This document shows positions 52,679-62,444 of a DNA stretch of 64,000 nt, piece by piece. A model generated the notes under the pieces. The model saw only the letters and a program-made list of their open reading frames with translations. It had not been told where the DNA came from and did not search any database. The first letter of the stretch is position 1, and every line of letters starts with the position of its first letter. Made by a program: the position numbers and the translations under genes. Source of the stretch: Paracoccaceae bacterium (GTDB lineage: Bacteria; Pseudomonadota; Alphaproteobacteria; Rhodobacterales; Rhodobacteraceae). The DNA lies in assembly GCA_027486345.1 (NCBI GenBank), contig JAIXPH010000050.1, positions 62,001-126,000 of the forward strand, written 5' to 3'.

Positions 52679-53944
52679 ATGCCCCATGACACGCCCCTGA
52701 TCTCAACCATCGTGATTGGCCTGAGCCTTGCCTTCCTGTTCGGATTGGTGGCCCAGCGGATGCGATTGCCGTTGATTGCGGGCTATCTGATGGCGGGCAT
52801 CGTGATCGGGCCATTTACCCCCGGATATGTCGCGGATCAGGCGCTGGCGCTGGAACTGGCAGAGCTTGGGGTGATCCTGCTGATGTTTGGCGTGGGGCTG
52901 CACTTTTCGGTGCGTGACCTGTTGTCGGTCAAGAACATCGCCATTCCGGGGGCCTTGGGGCAGATCGCGGTGGCGACAGGATTTGGCACCTTTGTCGGCT
53001 GGGTTTCGGGTTGGGGGATTGGAGCGGGCATCATCTTTGGCCTTGCGCTGTCGGTCGCCTCGACCGTGGTGCTGTTGCGCGCATTGCAGGACCGGGGGCT
53101 TGTCACCTCGGACCGGGGCAGGATTGCGGTGGGCTGGCTGATCGTCGAAGACCTTGTGATGGTCATCAGCCTTGTCCTGATCCCGCCCTTGGCCGGGCTT
53201 TTGGGCGGGCGTGCGGTGCCGGTGACCGAGGATGCGGCGCAGGTGGCGGCCTTGGGCTTTGGCCCGGTGGCGGCGACGGTGCTGGTCACCTTAGTCAAGG
53301 TCGGGGCCTTTGTCGCGCTGATGCTGATCGTGGGGCGCAAGCTGATCCCCGCCATCCTGCATTACGTCGCCCTGACTGGCAGCCGTGAGCTGTTCCGTCT
53401 GGCGGTGCTGTCCATCGCGCTGGGCGTGGCCTTTGGGTCCTCGGTCTTCTTCGGGGTCAGTTTCGCGCTGGGGGCGTTCTTTGCCGGCATGGTGATGGCC
53501 GGATCGACCCTGTCGCAACAGGCCATGCGCGAGACCTTGCCGCTGCGCGATGCCTTTGCCGTGTTGTTCTTCGTCTCGGTCGGGATGCTGTTCAACCCGG
53601 CGGTGCTGCTGGACCAACCCGCGCATCTGGCGGCGACGGTGGTGGTGATCGTGTTAGTCAAGTCGCTGGCCGCTTATGCCATCGTGCGCGCCTTCGGCTA
53701 TCCCAAGGGTGTGGCGCTGACGATTGCCACGGCACTGGCGCAGATCGGCGAGTTTTCCTTCATCCTGATCGTCATGGGTGTAAAACTGGCCATCGTCCCG
53801 CCTGAGGCGAAGGATCTGGTGGTGGCAGGGGCGATGATCTCGATCCTCGTGAACCCGATCCTCTTCCGCGCGCTGGACCGTTGGACCGCCCGACATGAGC
53901 CGCCCGAGGCGGAGGCTGGTCCGCCTGCCGCCAAGGCGGCCTGA
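52679..53944 (+). CDS. KefB/RosB-like cation:proton antiporter without RCK domain
   Basis: CPA2-family monovalent cation:proton antiporter, 421 residues, with about 12 membrane segments. Typical elements are LIAGYLMAGIVIGPFTPGY, the ELGVILLMFGVGLHFSVRDL stretch and AQIGEFSFIL. KefB, KefC and YbaL add a cytoplasmic TrkA_N/RCK domain of about 200 residues; here the protein stops after the membrane part with a short Pro/Glu/Ala tail. Substrate (K+ or Na+) unknown. The ATG at 52679 starts directly at the first helix. Confidence 0.86.
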   Translation: MPHDTPLISTIVIGLSLAFLFGLVAQRMRLPLIAGYLMAGIVIGPFTPGYVADQALALELAELGVILLMFGVGLHFSVRDLLSVKNIAIPGALGQIAVATGFGTFVGWVSGWGIGAGIIFGLALSVASTVVLLRALQDRGLVTSDRGRIAVGWLIVEDLVMVISLVLIPPLAGLLGGRAVPVTEDAAQVAALGFGPVAATVLVTLVKVGAFVALMLIVGRKLIPAILHYVALTGSRELFRLAVLSIALGVAFGSSVFFGVSFALGAFFAGMVMAGSTLSQQAMRETLPLRDAFAVLFFVSVGMLFNPAVLLDQPAHLAATVVVIVLVKSLAAYAIVRAFGYPKGVALTIATALAQIGEFSFILIVMGVKLAIVPPEAKDLVVAGAMISILVNPILFRALDRWTARHEPPEAEAGPPAAKAA

Positions 53945-53947
53945 GCG

Positions 53948-54715
53948 TCAGCCCGCCCAGACCTGCCAGATCAGCCGCAGCGCCATCGCCGATGAGGTGA
54001 CAACGAGCAGCGGCTTGATCAGCTTTGCCCCCACCCGCATCGCCAGCCTTGCGCCAAGGCTGGCCCCTGCCACCTGCGCCAAGGCCATGGCAATCCCCAC
54101 CGCCCACCATGTGGCCCCGGACGGGATGAACACCAGAAGCGAGCCGATGTTGGAGGCAAAGTTCAGCGTCTTGGTATGGGCCGTGGCCTTCAGCACGCCA
54201 AAGCCCGCCAGCATGACAAAGCCGATCATGAAGAAAGACCCGGTGCCGGGGCCGAAGAACCCGTCATAGGCGGCGATCAGCGGCACGGCGGTAAAGGTAA
54301 AAACGGCGGGCTTCATCCGCTCCACCCGGTCATGATCCGACAGGCCGGGTTTCAGCGCAAAGAACAGCGCCACCGCGATCAGAATGACGGGCATGGTCAG
54401 GCGAAGCACGTCAGCCGGGATCAGATGGGCGACCAAGGCCCCCGCCGCGCCCGCTGCCGCGCTGACTGCCGCCATCAGAAGCTGGTCTTGCAGGCGCACA
54501 TGGCCCGCACGGGCATAGGTCAGCATCGCGGTGCCTGCGCCAAAGGTGCCTTGCAGCTTGTTCGTGGCCAGCGCCTGCAACGGGTTCGCGCCCGCCAGCA
54601 AGAGCGCGGGCACGGTGATCAACCCGCCGCCACCGGCGATGGAATCCACGAACCCCGCCACGAAACCGGCAAGGATCAGCAACAGCGCAAGATGGGTGGC
54701 GACTTCGAACATCAT
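53948..54715 (-). CDS. TSUP/TauE-SafE family membrane transporter
   Basis: Inner-membrane protein of 255 residues with seven to eight hydrophobic helices. GFVDSIAGGGGLITVPALLL near the N-terminus and FFGPGTGSFFMIGFVMLAG in the second half are the paired TauE signatures. Members export sulfite, sulfoacetate or other small anions. No sulfur gene is adjacent; the organosulfur operon is 34 kb away. It ends 3 nt from the antiporter, convergently. Confidence 0.88.
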   Translation of the reverse strand: MMFEVATHLALLLILAGFVAGFVDSIAGGGGLITVPALLLAGANPLQALATNKLQGTFGAGTAMLTYARAGHVRLQDQLLMAAVSAAAGAAGALVAHLIPADVLRLTMPVILIAVALFFALKPGLSDHDRVERMKPAVFTFTAVPLIAAYDGFFGPGTGSFFMIGFVMLAGFGVLKATAHTKTLNFASNIGSLLVFIPSGATWWAVGIAMALAQVAGASLGARLAMRVGAKLIKPLLVVTSSAMALRLIWQVWAG

Positions 54716-54757
54716 GCCGCCTTGATGGTCGGGCGGGTGGGTGAAGTAAAGCCCCCC

Positions 54758-55918
54758 TCAGACCCGTTCGATGGCCACCGCGATGCCCTGACCGCCGCCG
54801 ATGCACATGGTGACAAGGGCGGTGGACAGATCGCGCCGCTCCAGCGCGTGCAGCGCCTTGACCATCAAGATTGCCCCCGTCGCGCCCACGGGATGGCCAA
54901 GGGCGATGGCCCCGCCGTCGGGGTTCACCTTTTCCGGGTCCAACTCCAGCGCACGGGTGACGGCCAGCGCCTGCGCGGCGAAGGCCTCGTTGCTTTCGAC
55001 CAGATCGAAATCCTGCGGGCGGAGGCCCAGCTTGGCACAAAGCGCCTGCACGGCGGGGATCGGCCCCAGACCCATGACACGGGGGGCGACACCGGCCACC
55101 GCCCAACCCATGATCCGCGCCCTTGCGCCCTTTTGCCAACCCTTGGACAGCACCAGCGCCGCCGCGCCATCGTTCAGGCCCGAGGCATTGCCCGCCGTCA
55201 CCGTGCCCTCTTTCTGGAAGGCCGGGCGCAGGGCGGACAGCGCCTCAAGCGATGTGGCCTTGGGGTGTTCGTCTTGGGCAAAGGTGGTCGGCCCCTTGCG
55301 TCCGGCCAGCTCCAGCGGGGCAATCTCGGCGGTGAAATGGCCCGATGCGATGGCCGCCGCCGCGCGGGTCTGGCTTGCCAACGCGAAGGCGTCCTGATCC
55401 GCGCGGGAGATGCCGTGATCCAGTGCCACGTTTTCCGCCGTGATCCCCATATGCCCGGTGCCAAATGGGCAGGTCAGCGCCCCCACCATCATATCGACCA
55501 CCCGCGCATCGCCCATCTTCTGGCCAAAGCGCGCGGCGGGGACGGCATAGGGGGAACGGCTCATGCATTCCGCCCCACCGACGAGGGCGATGTCGGCATC
55601 CCCCAGCAGCAGGGATTGCGCGCCGGATACCACCGCCTGCAAGCCAGACCCGCAGAGGCGGTTCACGTTCATCGCGGGCACGGTTTCCGGCACGCCCGCC
55701 TGCATCGCCGCGACGCGGGACAGATACATGTCGCGCGGTTCGGTGTTGATGACATGGCCGAAGACGGTGGTTCCCACGTGGGTCGGCGCAATCCCGGCAC
55801 GGTCGAGTGCGGCGCGGGCCGCATGGGCGGCAAGGTCTATTGGCGGGGTGGCGGCGAGCGCGCCGCCGAAAGAGCCGATGCCCGTCCGCGCGCCAGACAG
55901 GATGTGGATGTCGGTCAT
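54758..55918 (-). CDS. Acetyl-CoA C-acetyltransferase (thiolase)
   Basis: Thiolase of 386 residues. It condenses two acetyl-CoA to acetoacetyl-CoA or runs the reverse. The acyl-accepting C89 lies in NRLCGSGLQAV; the second site is GHPVGATGA and the general-base cysteine in CIGGGQG. GGGAGG before ATG 55918 fixes the start. No partner hydroxyacyl-CoA dehydrogenase or PHB synthase is nearby, so PhaA-, BktB- or AtoB-type use cannot be told apart. 42 nt from the TSUP gene on the same strand. Confidence 0.92.
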   Translation of the reverse strand: MTDIHILSGARTGIGSFGGALAATPPIDLAAHAARAALDRAGIAPTHVGTTVFGHVINTEPRDMYLSRVAAMQAGVPETVPAMNVNRLCGSGLQAVVSGAQSLLLGDADIALVGGAECMSRSPYAVPAARFGQKMGDARVVDMMVGALTCPFGTGHMGITAENVALDHGISRADQDAFALASQTRAAAAIASGHFTAEIAPLELAGRKGPTTFAQDEHPKATSLEALSALRPAFQKEGTVTAGNASGLNDGAAALVLSKGWQKGARARIMGWAVAGVAPRVMGLGPIPAVQALCAKLGLRPQDFDLVESNEAFAAQALAVTRALELDPEKVNPDGGAIALGHPVGATGAILMVKALHALERRDLSTALVTMCIGGGQGIAVAIERV

Positions 55919-56058
55919 GGCATGCCTCCCCGATGGTTTTTCCCATGCTGGCATGGCGGCAGCGCCGCGACCAGTTTGACGCTGCGTTCCCGGCGCGGCA
56001 TTGACAGCGCCGCAGCCTCGCCGCATGGAAAGGAACATTTACAAGATCGGATAATGCC

Positions 56059-57159
56059 TTGCGTCTGCCGCTCTCTTCTCAAGCCGCGCTGTTGATGGCC
56101 GGTGTGTTGACCTTTGTCGTGATGGGGGCGGGGCAGTCGATCTACGGCCCGGCGCTGCCCGCGTTTTCGCGCGACTTCGGCGTTTCGGTGGCCGAGGCCG
56201 GGGCGCTGATCTCGGCGCTCTGGATCGGGTCGGCGGTGGGGACGGTGATCATGCTGCTGATCGGTCGCCGCATGCAGCCCGCCCATGCGCTGGCGGTGAT
56301 GGCGGCGGGGGCGGCCTTGGTGGCGGCAGGGATCGGCTGGTGGGCGACGGTGGCGGCCTCGGTCATTTTCGGCACGGGCTATGGCATCGCGGCGGCGGTG
56401 TTCAATCCGCGCGTGTTGAAGGCCTATGCCGACCGGGGGCCAGCGATGGTCAGCCTGCTGAATGCCATGTTCGCGGCGGGGGCAATCCTTGCGCCCTTGG
56501 CCTATGTCTGGGGCGGGTCGCGCCCGGTGCTGGCCTTTGGCGTGGTGGCCGTCTTGTGCGCGCTGATCTTTGTCGCGGCTTTGCCTGCCAGTCGGGACGG
56601 GGCCGAGGCAGCAAAGGCCGTGACGCAACCCTATCGCTTTCGTCCGTTGATCCTGACCTTTGCCGTCTTTGGCATCGCGACCGAGGCCTGTCTGATCGGC
56701 CTTGGCCCCACCGCCCTGATCCGCGCCGGGTTGACCGAGGCGACGGCGGCGCAACTCTTGTCGGGCTTCTTCGTGTCCTTCCTTTTGATCCGCATTGCGC
56801 TGGTCTTTGTGGCAGGGCTGTTCCAGCCCTTTACGCTCTACATCGCGGCCATGGGATTTTCGGCGCTGTGCGCGCTGGCGGCGGTGCTGCTGCCGCCGGG
56901 ACCGTTCTTCGTGCTTTTGGGCCTGAGCGCGGGGATGTTCTTTCCCGGGGCCTATGTCACGGCGACGCGGCAGATGGGGGATCACCCGAATGTTGCGCCC
57001 TCGATCCTTGCCGCCGGGCAGGTGGGGGGCATCGCCTCGCCCATCCTCTTGGGGATGGCGGTGCAAGGGATGGGGGATCGCGGGTTCTTCTGGGTGATCG
57101 GTTTGGTCGCGCTGGCGGTGACGGTCGTGGCCGTGCTGCTGCGCCGCCGGATGGTCTAA
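56059..57159 (+). CDS. Major facilitator superfamily transporter
   Basis: Membrane transporter of about 366 residues with 11-12 helices, shorter than the usual 400. The MFS loop motif is relaxed (MLLIGRRMQPAHALA). A helix pair GAGQSIYGPALPAFSRDFGV opens the protein, as in small-solute/sugar importers and FucP-like members. The start is TTG 56059 because an ATG at 56054 is in another frame; ATG 56095 would cut into the first helix. Substrate unknown. Divergent from the thiolase; overlaps the phosphatase gene by 4 nt. Confidence 0.78.
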   Translation: MRLPLSSQAALLMAGVLTFVVMGAGQSIYGPALPAFSRDFGVSVAEAGALISALWIGSAVGTVIMLLIGRRMQPAHALAVMAAGAALVAAGIGWWATVAASVIFGTGYGIAAAVFNPRVLKAYADRGPAMVSLLNAMFAAGAILAPLAYVWGGSRPVLAFGVVAVLCALIFVAALPASRDGAEAAKAVTQPYRFRPLILTFAVFGIATEACLIGLGPTALIRAGLTEATAAQLLSGFFVSFLLIRIALVFVAGLFQPFTLYIAAMGFSALCALAAVLLPPGPFFVLLGLSAGMFFPGAYVTATRQMGDHPNVAPSILAAGQVGGIASPILLGMAVQGMGDRGFFWVIGLVALAVTVVAVLLRRRMV

Positions 57160-57893
57160 GGCGTCAGGGGCACGCGGCCCTGTTCGGTCAGCACGAAGAC
57201 ATCGCGCCCCTCGACCACCACCGCCGTCAGCGGCCCGCCATAGGCGGCAGAGGAGTCGATGTTCACCCGGTTGCCGTAATGCGTGGCATGGTCCAAGGCC
57301 GTGTGGCCATGCACCACCAGAAAGCCATGGTCGCGCGTGTCATCCAGCCAGCCGTCGCGAATCCAGACCAGATCGGTTTCGGCCTGATCCGCCATCGCCA
57401 CACCGGGACGGATGCCCGCATGGACATAGACCACGTCGCCGCGTTGCAGCCATGTCGGGCGACTGTCGATGAAGTCGATATGGGATTGGGGCACGGCCGC
57501 CACTGCCTCGGCATGGACGGGGGCGATGGGGCGGTCGGCGGCGTTCCTGACGCCGTAAGAGGAGAGGGTCGCCGCCCCACCCAGTCGCGGATGCAGCCAG
57601 GACAGGCCCGGTTTCAACCCCGGTTCAGGTTCCTTCGGATCGCGCAGAAAGCGGGTGAACATGCGGTCATGATTGCCCTTGAGCACCTGCCACGGTTGAC
57701 CTGCCGCCATTCCATCGATCAGGAATTGCACCACCGCGCGGCAATCGGGACCCCGGTCCACCAGATCGCCCAGATGGATCACCGGAGAGTCGTGATCCCC
57801 CGTGCGGGCGCGGTCGGCGGCGATCAAGGTGTGGACATACTCCAGCAGCGCGATATGGCCGTGGATGTCACCGATGGCATAGGTTCTGGTCAT
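57156..57893 (-). CDS. Metallophosphoesterase (serine/threonine phosphatase-like, PrpA/ApaH type)
   Basis: Calcineurin-like phosphoesterase of 245 residues with metal ligands in AIGDIHGH, HLGDLVDRGPD and KGNHDRM, plus later histidines VYVHAGIRPG and VVHGHT. This pattern fits PrpA/PrpB-type protein phosphatases or diadenosine tetraphosphatase-like enzymes. Real substrates are not evident. It overlaps the MFS gene end by 4 nt. Confidence 0.9.
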   Translation of the reverse strand: MTRTYAIGDIHGHIALLEYVHTLIAADRARTGDHDSPVIHLGDLVDRGPDCRAVVQFLIDGMAAGQPWQVLKGNHDRMFTRFLRDPKEPEPGLKPGLSWLHPRLGGAATLSSYGVRNAADRPIAPVHAEAVAAVPQSHIDFIDSRPTWLQRGDVVYVHAGIRPGVAMADQAETDLVWIRDGWLDDTRDHGFLVVHGHTALDHATHYGNRVNIDSSAAYGGPLTAVVVEGRDVFVLTEQGRVPLTP

Positions 57894-57917
57894 CGCGCGC
57901 CTTTGTGTCTGACAGCA

Positions 57918-57966
57918 GCGGGGGTTTCACACCCCCGCACCCCCGTGGGATATTTGCACAACGGGG
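57918..57966. repeat. Hairpin plus copy 1 of a 29-bp repeat
   Basis: GCGGGGG (57918-57924) pairs with CCCCCGC (57932-57938). Next to it, 57938-57966 (minus strand) matches 62445-62473 at 24 of 29 positions; shared blocks are CCCCGTTG, CAAATATCC and CGGGGG. It sits in the 194-base gap between divergent genes. Confidence 0.55.
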
Positions 57967-58087
57967 AAGGGGGAAGCGGAAAAGAAGGGGCGGCCCGTCC
58001 GTCCGGCGGGTTGTGGCCCGAAAGGACAGGGTCCGCAGATCATCCGCGCGGTCTTGACGCCAGACCGGAAACCGAGGCTAGGCTGCC

Positions 58088-58510
58088 ATGCTGTGGTTGT
58101 CCGGAGGGATGGTCTTGTCGTTCGATCCGCTTTTCGCCGCGTCCAGCCCGATCCCCTTGCATGCGCTGCTGGCCATCGCGGCCCTTGCGGTTGGCGCGGT
58201 TCAAATGCTGGCCGCCAAGGGCACGCGGTGGCATCGCGGTCTGGGGTATCTCTGGATCACCCTGATGGCCGGGGTCGCGGTGTCGGGGTTTTTCATCCAC
58301 ACGATCCGGTGGATCGGCCCCTTCAGCCCGATCCATGCGCTTTCGGTCCTGACGCTCTGGACGCTGGTCGTCGCGATGGCTGCCGCGCGCAGGGGTGACA
58401 TCGCGCGGCACCGCAAAGCCATGCGCGCACTGTTCTTTCAGGCCCTGATCCTTGCCGGGGCCTTCACGCTTTTGCCCGGCCGGATCATGCACAGCGTCCT
58501 GTTCGGCTAG
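58088..58510 (+). CDS. DUF2306 membrane protein
   Basis: 140-residue membrane protein with four hydrophobic helices. WHRGLGYLWITLMAGVAVSG and ARHRKAMRALFFQALI are typical of DUF2306, whose conserved histidines may bind haem or metal, but no function is established. ATG 58088 is used; ATG 58109 would drop seven residues. It ends 27 nt before a strong terminator. Confidence 0.8.
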   Translation: MLWLSGGMVLSFDPLFAASSPIPLHALLAIAALAVGAVQMLAAKGTRWHRGLGYLWITLMAGVAVSGFFIHTIRWIGPFSPIHALSVLTLWTLVVAMAAARRGDIARHRKAMRALFFQALILAGAFTLLPGRIMHSVLFG

Positions 58511-58536
58511 GCCGCCACACAGTGGCCGAGTACAAT

Positions 58537-58562
58537 AAAGGGCGGGGATGACCCCGCCCTTT
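58537..58562. terminator. Bidirectional terminator between DUF2306 gene and serA
   Basis: Perfect 11-base stem AAAGGGCGGGG (58537-58547) with CCCCGCCCTTT (58552-58562), loop ATGA. A/T ends on both sides let it serve both converging genes; it ends 14 nt from the serA stop. Confidence 0.88.
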
Positions 58563-58575
58563 GCCTGTCTTGGTC

Positions 58576-60171
58576 TCAGGCGACGTCGAATTCCAGCGGC
58601 TTGACCTGTTGGAACAGGCCCGTGGACTCCAGCGTGTCCACCACCTTGGGATCGATCTTCTGATCCAGATAGAGGATCGCGATCGCATCCTGCCCCACGC
58701 CCGAGCGGCCCAAGGTAAAGTTCGCGATGTTGACGTTGTTCTTGCCCATGGTCATGCCCAAGAGGCCGATGATGCCCGGAACGTCCTCGTTCGTGGTGTA
58801 AAGCATATGGCGACCGATCTCGGCGTCGATGTTGATGCCCTTGATCTGGATGAAGCGCGGCTTGCCATCCGAGAAGCAGGTGCCCGCGACTGACCGTTCA
58901 CGCTTGTCCGTCACCATCGTCACCTTGATATAGGCGTCAAAGGTGCCGGTCTTGTCCTGACGCGTGGTCGAGATCTGGATGCCGCGTTCCTTGGCCACCA
59001 CGGGGGCAGAGACAAGGTTGACGTCGGGGTTATGCGCTTTCAGCACGCCCGCGATCACCGACTGGTTCAGCGCGGCAAGGTTCATCGCGGCGACAGAGCC
59101 ATCGTAGAGGATGTTGATCGCCTTGATCGGCTCATCCGTCATCTGGCCGATGAAAGCGCCCAGATGCGCGGCGAGTTTCACCCACGGCCCCATCACGGCG
59201 GCTTCTTCGGCGGTGACGTTGGGCATGTTCAGCGCGTTCGACACGGCACCGGTCAGCAGGTAGTCGGACATCTGTTCGGCCACTTGCAGCGCCACGTTTT
59301 CCTGCGCCTCGGTGGTAGAGGCCCCCAGATGCGGCGTGCAGACCACGTTGGGCAGGTTGAACAGCGGGTTTTCGGTGGCGGGTTCCACCTCGAACACATC
59401 CAGCGCGGCACCGGCGACATGGCCCGCGTTCAGCGCATCAACCAAGGCCGCCTCGTCAATCAGGCCGCCACGGGCGCAATTGATGATCCGCACGCCCTTT
59501 TTGGTCTTGGCAAGGTTCTCGCGCGACAGGATGTTGCGGGTCTTGTCGGTCAGTGGCACGTGCAGGGTGATGAAATCGGCCCGCGCCAGCAGGTCATCGA
59601 GTTCGACCTTGGTCACGCCCAATTGCTTGGCGCGTTCGTCGGACAGGAAGGGGTCATAGGCCACCACCTTCATCTTCAGCCCCACGGCGCGGTCACAGAC
59701 GATGCCGCCGATATTGCCCGCGCCGATCACGCCGAGGGTCTTGTTGAACAGTTCCACCCCCATGAACTTGGACTTTTCCCACTTGCCCGCGTGGGTCGAG
59801 GCGTTGGCCTCGGGGATCTGCCGCGCCACGGCGAACATCATGGCGATGGCATGTTCGGCGGTGGTGATCGAATTGCCGAAAGGCGTGTTCATCACGATCA
59901 CGCCTTGCTTGGAGGCGGCGGGGATGTCGACGTTATCGACGCCAATCCCCGCACGACCCACGACCTTCAGATTCGTGGCCTTTTCCAGAAGCGCTGCGGT
60001 CACCTTGGTGGCCGACCGGATGGCGAGGCCATCATATTCGCCGATGATCTCGGCCAGCTTTTCCTTGTCCTTGCCGAGTTTCGGCAAGTAATCCACCTCG
60101 ACCCCACGGTCGCGGAAGATCTGGACGGCGGTTTCAGAGAGTTCGTCGGAAACGAGAACGCGGGGGGCCAT
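58576..60171 (-). CDS. serA: D-3-phosphoglycerate dehydrogenase
   Basis: First enzyme of serine synthesis, 531 residues, long (type I) form. The NAD-binding domain carries LGVIGAGNIGGIV; the catalytic Arg, Glu and His lie in NCARGGLIDE, DVFEVEP and TPHLGAST. An intervening domain (about 315-450) and a C-terminal ACT domain (about 455-531; TTNEDVPGIIGLLG) complete it. The ACT domain normally mediates serine feedback. It follows serC after a 65-nt gap with a hairpin. Confidence 0.97.
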   Translation of the reverse strand: MAPRVLVSDELSETAVQIFRDRGVEVDYLPKLGKDKEKLAEIIGEYDGLAIRSATKVTAALLEKATNLKVVGRAGIGVDNVDIPAASKQGVIVMNTPFGNSITTAEHAIAMMFAVARQIPEANASTHAGKWEKSKFMGVELFNKTLGVIGAGNIGGIVCDRAVGLKMKVVAYDPFLSDERAKQLGVTKVELDDLLARADFITLHVPLTDKTRNILSRENLAKTKKGVRIINCARGGLIDEAALVDALNAGHVAGAALDVFEVEPATENPLFNLPNVVCTPHLGASTTEAQENVALQVAEQMSDYLLTGAVSNALNMPNVTAEEAAVMGPWVKLAAHLGAFIGQMTDEPIKAINILYDGSVAAMNLAALNQSVIAGVLKAHNPDVNLVSAPVVAKERGIQISTTRQDKTGTFDAYIKVTMVTDKRERSVAGTCFSDGKPRFIQIKGINIDAEIGRHMLYTTNEDVPGIIGLLGMTMGKNNVNIANFTLGRSGVGQDAIAILYLDQKIDPKVVDTLESTGLFQQVKPLEFDVA

Positions 60172-60201
60172 GGCGGGCTCCTATGCAAATGGGATTGGGG
60201 T

Positions 60202-60224
60202 GCCCCCGCGCGACTGGCGGGGGC
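60202..60224 (-). terminator. Hairpin between serC and serA
   Basis: GCCCCCGC (60202-60209) pairs perfectly with GCGGGGGC (60217-60224) around GCGACTG. No T-tract follows, so it more likely reduces readthrough or stabilises the serC mRNA end than fully terminates. Confidence 0.45.
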
Positions 60225-60236
60225 GGGGAATGGGGA

Positions 60237-61394
60237 TCAGGCGGCTTTTGTCAGCGCGGCGATCTCAGCCTCGAACGCGTGTTTGATCCACGGCATCAGG
60301 GCGGCGACATCGGCGGTTTCCACCGTCGATCCGCACCAGATGCGCAGGCCGGGGGGGGCATCGCGGTAGGCACCCACGTCATAGGCCACGCCCGCCTTTT
60401 CCAATCGCTTGGCCACGGCCTTGGCAAAAGCCTCACCATCCGTGATCCGAGCATCGGCGAATTTCAGGCAGACCGAGGTGGTCGATGCCGTCGCCGCATC
60501 CACGGCGAGGTTTTGCAGCCAAGGATTGGCGGCGCAGAAATCCCAGACCACTTGCGCATTGGCGGCAGCGCGGTCGATCAGACCCTTCAGCCCGCCCACC
60601 GATTTGGCCCATTTCAGCGCGACAAGGTAATCTTCCACCGCCAGCATCGACGGGGTGTTGATCGTCTCACCCACAAAGACGCCTTCGGTCAGTTTGCCCT
60701 TCGAGGTCAGGCGGAACACCTTGGGCAGCGGCCATGCGGGGGTGTAGGTCTCCAACCGCTCCACCGCGCGGGGCGACAGGATCAGCATGCCATGCGCGCC
60801 TTCGCCGCCCAGCACCTTTTGCCAAGAGAAGGTCACCACATCCAGCTTGTCCCACGGTAGGTCCATCGCGAAGGCGGCAGAGGTGGCGTCGCAGATGGTC
60901 AGACCGGCGCGGGTGGCGGGGATCGCATCGCCATTGGGGACGCGCACGCCTGAGGTGGTGCCGTTCCAGGTGAAGACCACGTCCTTGTCGAAATCGACTT
61001 CGGCCAAGTCCACGATCTGGCCATAGGCGGCCTTGCGGACGGTGGCATCCAGTTTCAACTGCTTGACGGCATCGGTCACCCAGCCTTCGCCGAAGGACTC
61101 CCAGGCCAGCATTTCCACGCCACGCGCACCCAGCATGGTCCACATCGCCATCTCGACCGCGCCGGTATCGGAACCGGGGACGATGCCGATGCGGTACTCC
61201 GCCGGAACACCAAGGATTTCACGGGTCAGGTCGATCGCCTCTTTCAGCTTGGCCTTGCCAACGGCGGCGCGGTGCGACCGGCCCAGCGGTGCGTCTGCCA
61301 GCATGTCGAGGGAGAAGCCGGGCACTTTCGCGCAGGGGCCCGAAGAGAAACGCGGATTAGCCGGCCGCGTGGCCGGAACGGTCATGTCCGTCAT
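60237..61394 (-). CDS. serC: Phosphoserine aminotransferase
   Basis: PLP enzyme of 385 residues that converts 3-phosphohydroxypyruvate to phosphoserine. It is of the longer alphaproteobacterial type: [18 protein letters not shown] at the front, [20 protein letters not shown], then the PLP-lysine segment [18 protein letters not shown]. The C-terminus contains [16 protein letters not shown]. Gene order serC-serA is common in this group; serB is divergent 156 nt away. A hairpin (CCCTAC 61415-61420, GTAGGG 61427-61432) lies in the leader. Confidence 0.95.
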   Translation of the reverse strand: MTDMTVPATRPANPRFSSGPCAKVPGFSLDMLADAPLGRSHRAAVGKAKLKEAIDLTREILGVPAEYRIGIVPGSDTGAVEMAMWTMLGARGVEMLAWESFGEGWVTDAVKQLKLDATVRKAAYGQIVDLAEVDFDKDVVFTWNGTTSGVRVPNGDAIPATRAGLTICDATSAAFAMDLPWDKLDVVTFSWQKVLGGEGAHGMLILSPRAVERLETYTPAWPLPKVFRLTSKGKLTEGVFVGETINTPSMLAVEDYLVALKWAKSVGGLKGLIDRAAANAQVVWDFCAANPWLQNLAVDAATASTTSVCLKFADARITDGEAFAKAVAKRLEKAGVAYDVGAYRDAPPGLRIWCGSTVETADVAALMPWIKHAFEAEIAALTKAA

Positions 61395-61550
61395 GGCATC
61401 CTTCCAGAGTGCTGCCCTACGTTGGGGTAGGGTGTCCCGCCGATGGGGTTACAGGGCGTCCCGCTCTGGCACAAGACGGAAAATCGTCGTAAAGCGCCGC
61501 TTGTCCGCGCAAAACCGACGCGCTTCTCCACTATCGGAAACTTGCCCCCC

Positions 61551-62441
61551 ATGAGCCAGCCCATGTTCATCGCCATCCTGCTGACCGATCCTTCCCGCCC
61601 GATCCTTGACCGCGCCACGGTGGAATCGGTCCGCAACGCCTGGGGCGGCGGCGACGCGCGCTGGCTCGATCCCGGCGTGGCGGCGGAATTTCCTCTTGAG
61701 GCGATGCCTGACAATCGCTGGGCGGTCTGGGAGGGGTTGCAAACCCTGAAAGTCGATCTGGTGATCCAACCGGCCGATGGGCGCAAGAAGCGCCTGCTGC
61801 TCGCGGATATGGACTCGACCATGATCCAGCAGGAATGCATCGACGAATTGGCGGATGAGGCGGGCGTGGGCGCCCATGTCGCCGCCATCACCGCCCGCGC
61901 GATGAATGGGGAACTGGATTTCGAGGCGGCCTTGCGGGAACGCGTCGGCTTGCTCAAGGGCCTGCCCGTGACCACCATCGCCAACGTCCTCCGTGACCGC
62001 ATCACCCTGATGCCGGGCGGTCCGGCGCTTCTGGCGACGATGAAGGCCAACGGGGCCTATGCTGCGCTGGTGTCGGGCGGCTTCACCGCCTTTACCGGTG
62101 TCATCGCCGCGCGCCTTGGCTTTGACGAAAACCGCGCCAATACGCTGGTGACCGAAGGCGACACCCTTGCCGGTACCGTGACCGATCCGATCCTCGGCAA
62201 ACAGGCCAAGGTCGATGCGCTGAACGAGATCTCCGCGCGCCTCGGCATTCCGCTCTCCGACACGATGGCGGTGGGCGATGGCGCGAATGACCTTGGCATG
62301 CTCTCGTTGGCGGGCGCAGGCGTCGCCCTTCACGCCAAACCCGTGGTCGCGGCACAATGCGACATCCGTATCAACCACGGCGACCTGACCGCGCTCTTGT
62401 TCCTCCAAGGTTACTCGCGCGAGGAGTTTGTCAGCGCCTGA
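61551..62441 (+). CDS. serB: Phosphoserine phosphatase
   Basis: HAD-family phosphatase of 296 residues that releases serine from phosphoserine. The nucleophile is D86 in DMDST (86-90); SGGFTAFTGVIAARLG and the metal loop AVGDGANDLGML follow. The N-terminal 75 residues form the regulatory-like domain of the longer SerB type. ATG 61551 is used. With serC and serA the pathway from 3-phosphoglycerate is complete in this window. Confidence 0.96.
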   Translation: MSQPMFIAILLTDPSRPILDRATVESVRNAWGGGDARWLDPGVAAEFPLEAMPDNRWAVWEGLQTLKVDLVIQPADGRKKRLLLADMDSTMIQQECIDELADEAGVGAHVAAITARAMNGELDFEAALRERVGLLKGLPVTTIANVLRDRITLMPGGPALLATMKANGAYAALVSGGFTAFTGVIAARLGFDENRANTLVTEGDTLAGTVTDPILGKQAKVDALNEISARLGIPLSDTMAVGDGANDLGMLSLAGAGVALHAKPVVAAQCDIRINHGDLTALLFLQGYSREEFVSA

Positions 62442-62444
62442 TTT

